DNA from: Otatea glauca
Lineage: Eukaryota; Streptophyta; Magnoliopsida; Poales; Poaceae
Assembly: GCA_036346275.1 (NCBI GenBank)
Contig: CM070723.1
Location: 33,486,176 to 33,550,175 of the forward strand
DNA: 64,000 bases
Reading direction: 5' to 3'
Shown: positions 33,974 to 44,204 of the stretch, in pieces
How the letters are laid out: each line of letters opens with the position of its first letter
Numbering within the stretch: the stretch's first letter is position 1
Notes under the pieces: model-generated
Database searches by the model: none
What the model saw: only the letters and a program-made list of their open reading frames with translations
What the model was told of the DNA's origin: nothing
Position numbers and translations under genes: made by a program

Positions 33974-35026
33974 TGATGTGAAGTTGTGTCCCGATCTTTC
34001 GATAAGAGTGATAACTATCGATTTGGTGGAATCGACTTTCACGATCCGACTACAACGCACGATGACAATGCGCCTTAGCAATCGCTAAACCAACTCCAGA
34101 GTGTTATTGATCTTGCCGTGGGCACGATCAACCTGAACACAAGGTTCAATTCCTGCAAGCAACCGAAGAACAAGCAAGAACAATGGTAAAAGCAATCTGA
34201 AATTGCAAATAAGAATTGAAGGCCAAAATAAGGTGGGGTTCTATTGAAGGTCTTGACAAGGTGGCTGTCCAGCACAACTCGAAGACGCAAAGTTTGCACT
34301 TGGCTAAACTAATCAAACAAAACTCAAGTGTCTAAAGTGATGACTACTGAGTTTATAAGAGGGATGGACGTGAGAGGGACGTCCTAGGGTTGTGTGCAGC
34401 CAAGGGTTCGCACACAACTTGGGCTTGGGCCCCCACACGTTAAAAGGCCCGAAACAGCCCAAAACAGTATTGTAGTACATTGTTTTAATGATTTCGGTTG
34501 ATCTACGATGAATCTGGGCATGATATTAGATCCATTCGAAAGATCTCATTGTAAGCTTTCAATCAAGTCCAAGTTCACCTAAATCGGAGTCCGTATGGAA
34601 AAGTTATTAATATTTGAAGTCGGTGCTGTCTCAGGAGGCCGAATTGAATTCCAGAACGTGATGGATTTGATATCATTCTCTTCTTGGACCGTGGATGATG
34701 TGTTGGAGTTGGCACAACCAAATGTAGTCATATCCGTAGTAGTGATGTCCTCATCATCCTCCCTTTCTTGAATTTGAGTCGTCCTCGACTCATGCTTAGC
34801 TTTTAGCTTGTCCTCAACAAAATGTATTCTCATGTGAAGATCATCCACAAAGCTCAATATTTCTTTCCAGCATATAAAGGCATGTTGAAAGCTTGCACTC
34901 TTGGACGCTTCCTCCCCTCTGTGAAGGAAAGCCATCCTAGTAGATGTAGATGATACAGAGGATGCCGTGAAGTGTCGCCAAATTGATATAGCGTTGATCA
35001 TATCCAGGACGAGCATGGTCTCATCA
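33974..35026 (-). mobile_element. CRM-like LTR derivative with captured host-like exon
   Basis: Flanked by a perfect 5-bp duplication GACCT (33969-33973, 35027-35031) and bounded by TGATG...CA on the minus strand. The part 33974-34756 is an LTR related to those of the CRM-like elements (TGATGAGGACATCAC start). Upstream of it, 34757-35026 holds a coding fragment that joins host-like exon sequence to the pol C-terminus. It behaves as a single 1053-bp insertion, so it is either a solo LTR of a diverged family or a deletion derivative that kept only the 5' tip. Confidence 0.7.
34579..35016 (-). pseudogene. Chimeric frame: host-like exon fused to gypsy pol C-terminus
   Basis: The first part contains RMAFLHRGEEASKSASFQH and AFICWKEILSFVDDLH, resembling the spliced exon at 63815-63933 (RMVFLQKREEAFKSASFYH, AFICWKEVL). 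It continues in frame into KHESRTTQIQEREDDEDITT, which matches the CRM-like pol C-terminus (ESRTTPMQEGEDDKDITS). The frame then runs into the LTR. I do not recognise the host protein. Whether the frame is expressed is unknown. Confidence 0.5.
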
Positions 35027-35031
35027 GACCT

Positions 35032-35086
35032 GGACCAACACGTGCTGTGCTAGACGATGGTGCACTCCATCGGGTCCGCTCCCCAT
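35032..35086 (+). repeat. Repeat H, third part
   Basis: GGACCAACACGTGC...CGCTCCCCAT matches the reverse complement of about 62344-62398, resuming H after the insertion at 33974-35026. Beyond CCCCAT the two copies diverge because the inverted copy is interrupted there by a copia LTR. Confidence 0.65.
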
Positions 35087-37717
35087 GGCAAGGCATGCAC
35101 CGATGTGTTGGAATGCTTGGGCCCCAACACCTCTGTGAAGGGAGCACCTAGAACGACACCAGTCCATCGGATCGTCTATACTACTTCGGCCTACCAAAAT
35201 GCAAGGCTAAACTCTAACTAATGTAGTGAGTTTAGGCTATCCCATACTAGCACATGTGGTTGCACCAAAACACTTAGGTGATAGCATCAAGTTCGGTCCT
35301 TAACTGACCCAGGCGAGAATCTCCCCTAACTACGCGTTAGGTCCTTTTCACGCATCAAGTTAAGTAATAACTCGCCCGTGTCTAAATCATAAGTTTGAGT
35401 TGGATTTTTATCAAATTAAGTGGAAACCATACCGTGGTTCCATCCATTTAAACAAAGTTTGCTCAAAGTGGTTGAAACATCTCCCATCATTTTGAAAGTT
35501 GTTCTAATGAGCATGTCTAAGCAATACATATGGTAAGTTTGAAAGTTTTACCCAAGTGACATTAAGTATTGTCTAATACAATACTAGGTTACAATGGCAA
35601 GTGTTCAAATGACAAGGTAAAGGTAATGCATACAAGTGGATTTAGCTACCATTACCCACAATATAGCAAGTTAAAAACATACACGCATGCATATAGTTTG
35701 ATAAAACAACATAAATTTGTAAATATGGGATCAAAATGGTCAAATGAGAGTGCTTGCCTGGTTGCTCTTCTTCTGGATTATAATCCGGGTCGTAGTCGAC
35801 GTCGTTAATAACCGAATCCGAATTATCATCGTCTATGCGTCGAATAATAAGAACCGAGACAAAAGCAAATAACACCAATTCAAATGGGGCAAAAAGAAAT
35901 CAGATGTAAATACCAAATAAAAACTTACCAAGAAGAATATGGTGATTGTGAGTTCTTGATTTATCACTTTCATAATGATTTCATTAGCACTTTGTTTATG
36001 TGAGGCCTTTTCTTGAATGTGTTACTTTCATCCTCTATTATAAGAAGCTAAAGTTATAATCATAGCTAAGGCTATTTACGAATTCAAGAGGCTAAAATTA
36101 TGTATCTTTGCATGTATAACTTCGAATTATAGATGCTAAATTTTTTTGGATGAATAAAAGTATCATTAGTTAAAAGGTTTTGCTTGATTGGTACTTAGCT
36201 TTAAGTATTCATGCATGGGAGTAATTCCTACATTTTGGATCTGAAATTTTTAAGGTATTGGCTGTTACTACTTGATTATGTGACGATTCTTGCATTACAG
36301 ATGTTTCGGTTTAAGACTTCTGATTTCATTCGTCCATATAAACGATTCTAGCAATGCTATCTATTAGGGTTTTTGCTCTAGCATGTTTTATATGATAAGT
36401 AAGTTGAAATTAAAATGTTTTTCCTTATTTTGGTTGTCCGTATACTGGTTTACGATTCTGGGTCAATTCCCCCAAAATTTAGGTTTACCCGAGTAGTTTT
36501 TCAAGCTGCTGAAAGTGCTTAAGTGTTATAGTTTTAGTGCAGTTTGTAGTCTTTGAAGGTATTTGCGGCGACGGGTTTTATATGCTACGCAGGTTATGAA
36601 TGGAATATTTTCCCATATTATGGCAGCTTAAATACTATAGGATGTTACTAAGCTATTCTTTCCTTATTTCCCATTTATACAATATATTTTATGGGTTGCC
36701 AAAAAGCTTATAAGATCATGCCGATTGCGAGGTTTTGGTCCAGTTTTCTTTCTTCGGTTGCAACTGCACCTTATGGGATAATCTATCCATTTTTAAGGCA
36801 TAAGTAGGGGATATCCCTAAAAGTGTTTTAAAGTTGGTCCCGCGATATTTCACATTTATTTGAGATGTTTTTCATGTATATGGTCATTAAGGCTTAATAT
36901 GGCTTAACTTAAAATTGTTCAAAATAATGTTATTTATGCACAGCAAGCAATTACATGTCATTTTAAGGTCATAGCATTTGATTTTCTCGAATTTGAGGTT
37001 CGTTTGCGAGAGTTATGAATATTTGATCATTTTGAAGATTGAATGTTTGAGCAACTAGCAAATAGACTAAACTAAAGCAAAGTCTATATGTTTTTGACCA
37101 TTTATGACCTATGCAATCCCAGCAATGTATCTAAATTGGTTTCATCAAATGTTGAGCTCATTTGAATATTATTCTAACCACTTGAATCTTGAATGTTATT
37201 AAGGTATTAACCAACAATATTTGATTCAAAATCATTCAAATTTTAAACGTTTTGTCAGAAATGGAGTGCATCAGGTTGCAGTAACTTATGGTATTTATTT
37301 CATGATTTATAGATTAAGAGAAAATATACTTCCTTCATAACACCTATTTAGGGCCTAGCATTCAAACCCTAAAAAAATATTTTTCTGCAAGTAACATATA
37401 ATTTTTTATTTCAGATTCTGATTCCTCATTTAAAAACTTAAATTTATAAACTTATATCACTTCATTTGGAAATTCCTAGCAAATGATATGAACATTTGAA
37501 TTGCGAAAGGCAGAAATAAAAATTTTAATGGTTGAGATGGATTTGAACTGAGGACGTCTCGGCTGAAACTCAGAGGACTTCAACCACTGAGCTACGATGT
37601 CACTTGTGACTAGAGAGCATGGAATAATACTTGAGCTATACCTCTACTAACCCTAGAAGCTTGACTGGAACAACAATGGCGAGGGCTTGGCTGCTGGAAA
37701 GGATGAAGCTCGGTTGG
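35087..37717. other. Unassigned repeat-derived region
   Basis: AT-rich sequence without a recognisable gene. The part nearest 37717 is GC-richer and should be the continuation of the gypsy LTR interrupted by the Tat element (see 49213-50322). An acidic frame at 35776-35830 on the minus strand (SVINDVDYDPDYNPEEEQPG) is followed by a donor-like site, but no neighbours support a gene. Its family could not be assigned. Confidence 0.4.
37531..37601 (-). tRNA. tRNA-like sequence with pol III A and B boxes (pseudogene or SINE head)
   Basis: On the minus strand the A-box TAGCTCAGTGG (37584-37594) and B-box AGTTCAAATCC (37539-37549) are correctly spaced inside about 70 bp. The anticodon and T stems pair poorly, so a functional tRNA is unlikely. 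It lies in what is probably the LTR of the chromodomain element. It could be a tRNA-derived SINE fragment. Confidence 0.35.
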
Positions 37718-38234
37718 TGTGGAATATATGAAACCAGGTATCTTCATGACCGGCCCAGCATCGCCTGAGGAGAAGATAGGCCCATGTAGAAGGCCCAGAG
37801 GGTAAGCTCCTCGCCAAGACTTGCTACCGTGCGCAAGGGGGTACATCCTATGGAGAGTTGAACATATGTTTAGATAAAAAAGATACGATTGTAATCCGAG
37901 TCGTTAATAGGGTAGATAAAGATGAAAACTCTATCCTGTAACCGACTAGAATCTTGTAACCGATTGTAATCCCTTAGACCGATCAGGACTCTGTAAACCG
38001 CCCCACCCCTATTATATAAGGGAGAGGGCGGGCAACAACAGACTCATCACATCATAGAGCTCACGAGCAATCTTAGATCCAAGAGATCCACATAATTCCA
38101 GCACACAGGACTAGGGTATTTATTACCTCCAACGTCGAGGGTCTGAACCTGCCTAAACCTTTGTCTTGTGTGACCTTCGAGTATGAGATCTAGCGCCTGC
38201 CCAATAAATTTATTGCCGACTACAAAAGTCGACA
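37718..38234 (+). repeat. 5' LTR of Tat element 1
   Basis: 517 bp, TGTGGAATATATG...AAAGTCGACA. A TATA box (ATTATATAAGGGAG, about 38011-38024) marks the probable promoter. The 3' LTR partner is 48700-49212. Confidence 0.9.
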
Positions 38235-38235
38235 G

Positions 38236-38255
38236 TTGGCGCGCCAGGTAGGGGC
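38236..38255 (+). other. Primer-binding site of Tat element 1
   Basis: TTGGCGCGCCAGGTAGGGGC directly follows the LTR, the usual position for the tRNA primer site. I cannot identify the matching tRNA with certainty. Confidence 0.6.
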
Positions 38256-38283
38256 AGTGCTATAATCTTTTCCTACAGACTCG

Positions 38284-39912
38284 ATGGCAGCGATCGGCGG
38301 AATCATCGCCACCTTTGTCTCCGGCCAGGCTTTCCGCTTCGGAAACCTGGACTTCGTTGCAGATGCGCGCGAAGAACTTGTCTGCCTAGACCTAAACCAG
38401 ATCCAATCTGGTAAAGACCAGGCCGATCCATCTCAGGTATGTCACTCTGACTCCGACGGCAGACCAGTCAGCATCACGAGGAATTGCTTCAATTTTCGTG
38501 GCACCTTCACGATAGAAGAGCAGAAAACCGATCTCCAACGCAAGCAAGAGATGCAAGAAGCTGCGAAGGAAGATCGTCTTCTTCGTAAGGGTAAGGAGGC
38601 ATAGACACGATTACTTTGATCTCGCGGCCGCCATGTCCGTGAGGACATCCTACAGTCTAGGTTGGAAGACCAAGCTGTCTTTCATACACTGCTGCAGAAC
38701 GTCGTTGCCTCCAAGACGCTTCTCGATACGTTGGATTCGATGATTGCATCTGATAGCCCGGCAACCCTGATCGTGGCCCAGATCAAGGCCATGGTGATGG
38801 TGGCAGCGATTCAGCAGAATTAGGAAAAGCCGGTAGGGGAAGCGCACTCACGCTCCCACGCGGCTACTCGTGTCTCTAGCAGTCGGACTGCAACCAGTCA
38901 GAATACCGGCAGTCGGCTCGCCACACCACCAATCGAAGACGCTCGTCGAAATCTCAACCGCGACCTTCACCAAGACATCAACGCCAGACAGCAAGAGTGG
39001 GACGAAGAAGAACGACGCTGGCGCCACGACGACTACGAAATTTTCGGTACCGGCCCTGAACGACGAAGTGATCGACGGTACGACGACTACGACAACCATA
39101 GAGACCATCATCGCCGGGGTCGGAGCGACGACGATCGCCGAGTCACGGGCTCGCCGCGCCGAACTCCACCACAACGCGTTGACGACAATCGTCGAGCCAG
39201 AGGCTCGCCACGTCGGTCTCCCCCTCATCATGATGACAGATCCATTGACGGGATCCGAGCGTTCACTTCTCGGCTACGCCGAGTAGTATGGCCTGAAGGT
39301 TTCAACCCCAAGGGCATCGTTAAGTTTGACGGAGAGCGAGATCCGGAAGCTTGGCTGCAGGTCTATGCCCTGGTAGTTAAAGCGGTCGGGGGCAATCAGA
39401 ATGTGATGGCGAATTATCTGCTAGTCAATCTCACCCCTTCGACTCAAGCATGGCTCACGGGACTTCCTGCGAACTCGGTGGACTCCTGGAGCGATCTTTG
39501 CGATCAATTTATCACGAACTTCCAGGGAACCTACGAGAGGCCTGGCACCCCGTGGGACCTATATCAGCCTCACCAAAAGAAAGACGAAACGCTGAGAGAT
39601 TTCATCCGGTGTTTCATGCAGAAGAAAAACACCATCAGGGATGTATCTGATATAGTGGTGGTAGCAGCTTTCCAGAAAGGGGTCAGCGATCTCGATCTGA
39701 TCAAGAAAATGTCCAGGAAACCACTGGCTTCTGTAAAGCAGATGTTTGCGTTGGCCAACCGCTATGCCATGGCCTCAGACGCCCTGGCCGAGCGCCAAGA
39801 AGATCGCCCACAACAGAAGATCAAATGCGACAAGGCCGAGTCCTCCAAGCATAAAGACAAGAAACAGAAAGGCGAGGAGCTAGTTGCGGTGACAGAACGC
39901 AACCGGCCCTAA
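38284..39912 (+). pseudogene. gag of Tat element 1
   Basis: An N-terminal frame (38284-38604, MAAIGGIIATFVSGQAFRFG) ends in a stop. Arg/Asp-rich sequence in several frames follows, then the retrotransposon gag core (PF03732-like): KFDGERDPEAWLQVYALVV, WLTGLPANSVDSWSDLCDQF, ETLRDFIRCFMQKKNTI and a lysine-rich end (39403-39912). Several stops make it non-functional. Confidence 0.8.
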
Positions 39913-39947
39913 GCCACACGGAGGGATGTGCCTGATTATAATACTCT

Positions 39948-40787
39948 ATGGATGCGATCTGTCCTTTCCACCCCAAGGGAAAGCACGCCGTCAAAGACTT
40001 CTTCATCCTGAAGCGTTTTGCGCGGGAAAGCAATAAGCAGCCGGCTCCAGCGAAGGATGAGGCGGCCAAGAAGAAAGACCTTCCAGACGAGGACGATTAT
40101 CAAGAACCCAAGCACGAGCTAAACTACATATACGGGGGCTCCACCTGATACGAGTCCAAGCGGAAGCAAAAGCTTACCGCTCAGGAGATCAATGCTGTGG
40201 AACCAGCAGCCCCCCAATATCTAATGTGGTATGAAGTCCCCATCACCTTCGACCGCTCGGATCATCCCAACCGAGTTCTACATCTGGGTAAGTACCCTCT
40301 AGTGCTCGACCCTGTTATTCGCAATGTAAAGCTCAAGAAGGTCCTGATTGATGGAGGGAGTGGACTCAACGTCTTATTCTCCAAAACTTTCGACGACATG
40401 AATGTCCCCCGCTTTGAGCTAAGGCCGAGCTCACAGCCGTTCCACAGGGTGATCCCTGGGGTGTCTTCGTTTCCACTCGGGCAGATTTCTTTGCCCATCA
40501 CTTTCGGTACCAAAGACAACTACCGGACCGAGTACATAAATTTCGAGGTAGCGGATTTCGAGATGGCGTATCACGCTATCTTGGGAAGACCCGGACTGGC
40601 CCGGTTCATGGCCGTCCCGCACTACACCTACTTGATGATGAAGATGCTGGGACCCAGAAGCGTCATCACGGTTCGCAGCGACATCAAGCGGTCTCTGGAA
40701 TGCGACCGAGAGAACCATGAACTTCCTGTGCTTCAAGAGGCAACCGGCGAGGGGAAGAAAATCCAAGCAGAGGCGGCCACGTTGTAG
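39948..40787 (+). pseudogene. gag C-terminus and aspartic protease of Tat element 1
   Basis: CPFHPKGKHAVKDFFILKRF (39948-40148) is the typical Tat knuckle-like region. After a stop, 40197-40787 encodes the protease with VLIDGGSGLNVLF (DGGS at 40350-40361), PFHRVIPG and AILGRPGLARFMAVPHY. Confidence 0.8.
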
Positions 40788-42358
40788 GAAGAGGGCGACA
40801 TCCCGTCCAAGAAGCAAGCCACATCAGGGATAAAGCCCAGCGAAGGAACCAAGAAAATTATTCTTGACCCGTCCGATCCATCCAAGACGACTTTGATCGG
40901 GACAGGGCTCGAGGACAAATAGGAAGACATGCTCGTCACCTTCCTTCGAGCTAACAAGAACATCTTTCCCTAGAAACCATCCGACATGCAGGGTGTTCCT
41001 AGGGAGGTGATCGAGCATTCTTTGTACGTCGATGAAAATGCAAGGCCAATCAAGCAAAGGCTTCGGCGGTTCGCTCCAGATCGCTGGAACGCCATCAAGC
41101 AAGAGATAACCAAGCTTTTAGCTGCAGGTTTTATCAAAGAAATGTATCATCCCGATTGGTTGGCAAACCCTGTACTAGTTCAAAAGAAGAATTAAACTTG
41201 GCGCATGTGCGTTGACTATACTGATCTCAACAAGGCATGTCCGAAGGATCCGTTCGGGTTACCTCGGATTGATCAAGTGGTTGATTCAACCGTCGGGTGC
41301 GAGATCCTGAGTTTCCTTGATGCCTACTCAGGGTAACACCAGATTCTCCTAAAGACGGAAGATCATATCAAGACTTCATTCATCACGCCCTTTGGGGCCT
41401 TTTGCTATACCACGATGGCATTCGGGTTAAAAAATGCTGGTGCGACGTATCAACGTGCGATACAGCGGTGTTTTCACGCCCAACTCGGACGCAATGTGGA
41501 GGCATACGTGGACGACGTCGTGGTGAAGACTCAGGAGAGGAAGGACCTTATCGCCGACCTGACCGAGACATTTGAGAGTTTAAGGGCTTTCAGCATGAAG
41601 CTTAATCCCGAGAAGTGTCTTTTCGGAGTATCTTCGGGAAAACTGCTCGGATTTATCGTATCCCAGCGAGGCATAGAGGCCAACCCAGAGAATATTAGGG
41701 CTATATCAAATATGGAACCGTTGACTTGCCAAAAGGACGTCCAAAAGCTTACAGGATGCATGGCCGCACTCAGCAGGTTTATTTCCTGACTGGGTATGCG
41801 AGGTATGCCATTCTTTAAACTCCTCAAGAAGCAGGACAGGTTCCAGTGGACGCCTGAGGCACAGCAAGCATTTGAAGATTTGAAGACCTTCTTAACGACT
41901 CCCCCGGTCTTGGTTTCACCGATGCCAGAAGAACCTCTTTTACTTTACATCGCGGCAACGACTCACGTAGTCAGCACTGCGATCATCGTAGAAAGGGAGG
42001 AGCCAGGCCACGTGCAGAAGATGTAACACTCGGTCTACTTCGTCAGCGAGGTCCTGAGTGAATCTAAGGTACGGTATCCGCAAGTGGAAAAATTATTATA
42101 TGCCGTACTTCTTACATCTCGCAAGCTCAAACACTACTTCCAAGAGCATATTGTTTCGGTGGTCACCTCCTTCCCAATAGGTGATATACTTCACAACTAG
42201 GAGGCCACTGAGAGAATTGCAAAGTGGGCAGTCGAGCTTGGAGCTTTTGATATCCTATTCAAGCCTCGCACAGCCATCAAGTCTCAAGCGCTCGCCGACT
42301 TCACTGCCAAGTGGACGGAACTTCAAAACCTGACGGTCATCAAGGAACTCGAGTATTA
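40788..42358 (+). pseudogene. Reverse transcriptase and first RNase H of Tat element 1
   Basis: RT motifs: RRFAPDRWNAIKQEITKLL, WRMCVDYTDLNKACPKDPF, FITPFGAFCYTTMAFGLKNA and catalytic YVDD (41505-41516). RNase H-like sequence follows ([37 protein letters not shown]). In-frame stops occur at about 41195, 41335, 41789, 42026 and 42358. Confidence 0.85.
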
Positions 42359-42362
42359 GACG

Positions 42363-42767
42363 ATGTACTTCGATGGTTCCCTCATGCTCAGCGGCGTGGG
42401 GGCTGGTATTGTGCTCATATCACCAAGTGGAGAAAGGTTGAGGTACGTTCTGCAAATACTTTTTCCCGCATTGAACAACGCCGCCGAGTACGAGGTACTC
42501 ATCCATGGGCTCCGCATCGCCATATCACTCAGTATTCGACGTTTGATGGTTCGCGGAGATTCAATGCTCGTGGTCAATCAAGTGCAAAAAGAATGGTCCT
42601 GCATCGAAGACAACATGGCTGATTATTGCCAGGAGGTGCGCAAGCTAGAAGGTAACTTTGTCAGCTTGGAACTTGTTCATGTGCTCCGCCGGGACAATGA
42701 AGCGGTCGACGAGCTAGCAAAAATGGGATCCTGCCGGTCTGGAGAGCTCCGTATCTGGACTATTTGA
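42363..42767 (+). pseudogene. Second (archaeal-type) RNase H of Tat element 1
   Basis: MYFDGSLMLSGVGAGIVLIS, FPALNNAAEYEVLIHGLRIA, RGDSMLVVNQVQKEW and RRDNEAVDELAKMGS match the RVT_3-type RNase H (PF13456) acquired by Tat elements. The D, E and D residues are present. This segment is still open over about 134 codons. Confidence 0.8.
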
Positions 42768-43917
42768 CGAAGGACGAACTACCTGAAGAGCTATGTGGTG
42801 ATCAGGGAAGAACTCTATCGCAAGAGCTCCTCTGGTGTACTATGACGGTGCATATCAGAACAGGAAGGAAGAGATCTTCTCAAGGAAATCCACTCGGGAG
42901 TTTGTGGGAATCATGCGGCGTCATAAACCCTAGTTGGCAAGGCTTATCGTCAGAGATTTTTCTGGCCGACTGCTGTCACTGATGCAGAGGACATCGTCCG
43001 GACATGCGAAGGATGTCAGTTCTTTGCGTGACAGATGAACAAACCGGCACAGGAAATACAAACCATCCCAATCACCTGACCATTTGTGGTCAGGGGGCTC
43101 GATGTGGTAGGACCTTTGAAGAAGGCTCAAGGTGGTTATACTCATCTCTTCGTGGCCGTCGATAAATTCACCAAATGGATTGAGGCCAAGCCAGTCGCTA
43201 CAATCACGGCTGTAAAGGCCAAAGAATTCTTCTGTGAAATCTTGGTTAGATTCGGTGTACCAAACCAAATCATCACGGATAATAGCACCCATTCAGAGGC
43301 GGCATATTTCAAGACAAGTGCGGTGAACTCGGCATAAAAATTTGCTTCGCATTGGTAGCACACCCCCGAAGTAATGGGCAGGTCGAGCGAACCAATGTCA
43401 TGGTGTTACAAGGCCTAAAGGCAAGGATTTTTTATCGTCTCAAACCATATGCCACTCGGTGGGTCAAAGAATTGCCTTCGGTGCTCTGGGGCTGCGAACC
43501 ACCCCTAGTAGAGCAACCGGGTAGTCACCTTTCTTCCTGGTGTATGGCTCGGAGGCGGTCGTCCCCACCGAGTTAGAATTCGGATCCCCGCGGGTTCGGA
43601 GCTATGAAGCAGTCACCTCGAAAGAAAGCCGGCTAGAAGACCTCGACCGACTGGAAGAAGCTAGGGACATCGCAACAATTCAGTCGGCAAAGTACCTTCA
43701 GGGCTACATCGCTATCACGGTCACAATGTAAGGAGCCGCGCTTTCTCCAAAGGAGATCTGGTCCTTAGAAAGAGTCAGAAATGCGAGCATAAGCTCTCTC
43801 CAAGCTGGGAAGGCCCTTACATCATCGATGTGGTGGTACGCCCTGGAGCTTATAAGCTCAAGCGTGAAGACGGCACACGACAGTCAGCAACAGTTGGAAC
43901 ATAGAACAGCTAGGTCA
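42768..43917 (+). pseudogene. Integrase of Tat element 1
   Basis: A broken zinc-binding region (GVCGNHAA-like, then CEGCQFFA) and a core with LDVVGPLKKAQGGYTHLFVA, DKFTKWIEAKPVA, FGVPNQIITDN and HPRSNGQVERTN, which supply the DDE residues. It ends with ESRLEDLDRLEEARD and the C-terminal region to about 43900. Many stops and shifts. Confidence 0.8.
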
Positions 43918-44204
43918 TTTTTTCGCTTGAACTTTGCAATTCAATTTTTTCTTTATGAATGAATGTTCGTTCTTAAAGTTATTTTCGTTTAATCTTCTTG
44001 AGATTTATGCGTCTGAGTGCTTTGCTCCTACGATTTTAAGACTCCGAGACATGCGTCATGAACCATGCCTTAGAGCCTAGGGGCTGAACTAGTCGGACAT
44101 GATATCTAACTAAGACGTCAAAACCACTCAGATGGCCTCATTAAGCATAATAGCATTTTTAAAGAAGACTTGCAGGACCAAAGAAACATTTTCATATATT
44201 TCGT
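43918..44204. other. Spacer between pol and the antisense gene of Tat element 1
   Basis: T-rich non-coding sequence where the sense pol and the antisense gene converge tail to tail. No coding was recognised. Termination or polyadenylation signals for both strands would be expected here. Confidence 0.5.

Noticed and set aside
37531..37601. Functional tRNA gene
   Set aside because: A and B boxes are good, but the D, anticodon and T stems do not pair well, so it is reported only as tRNA-like.
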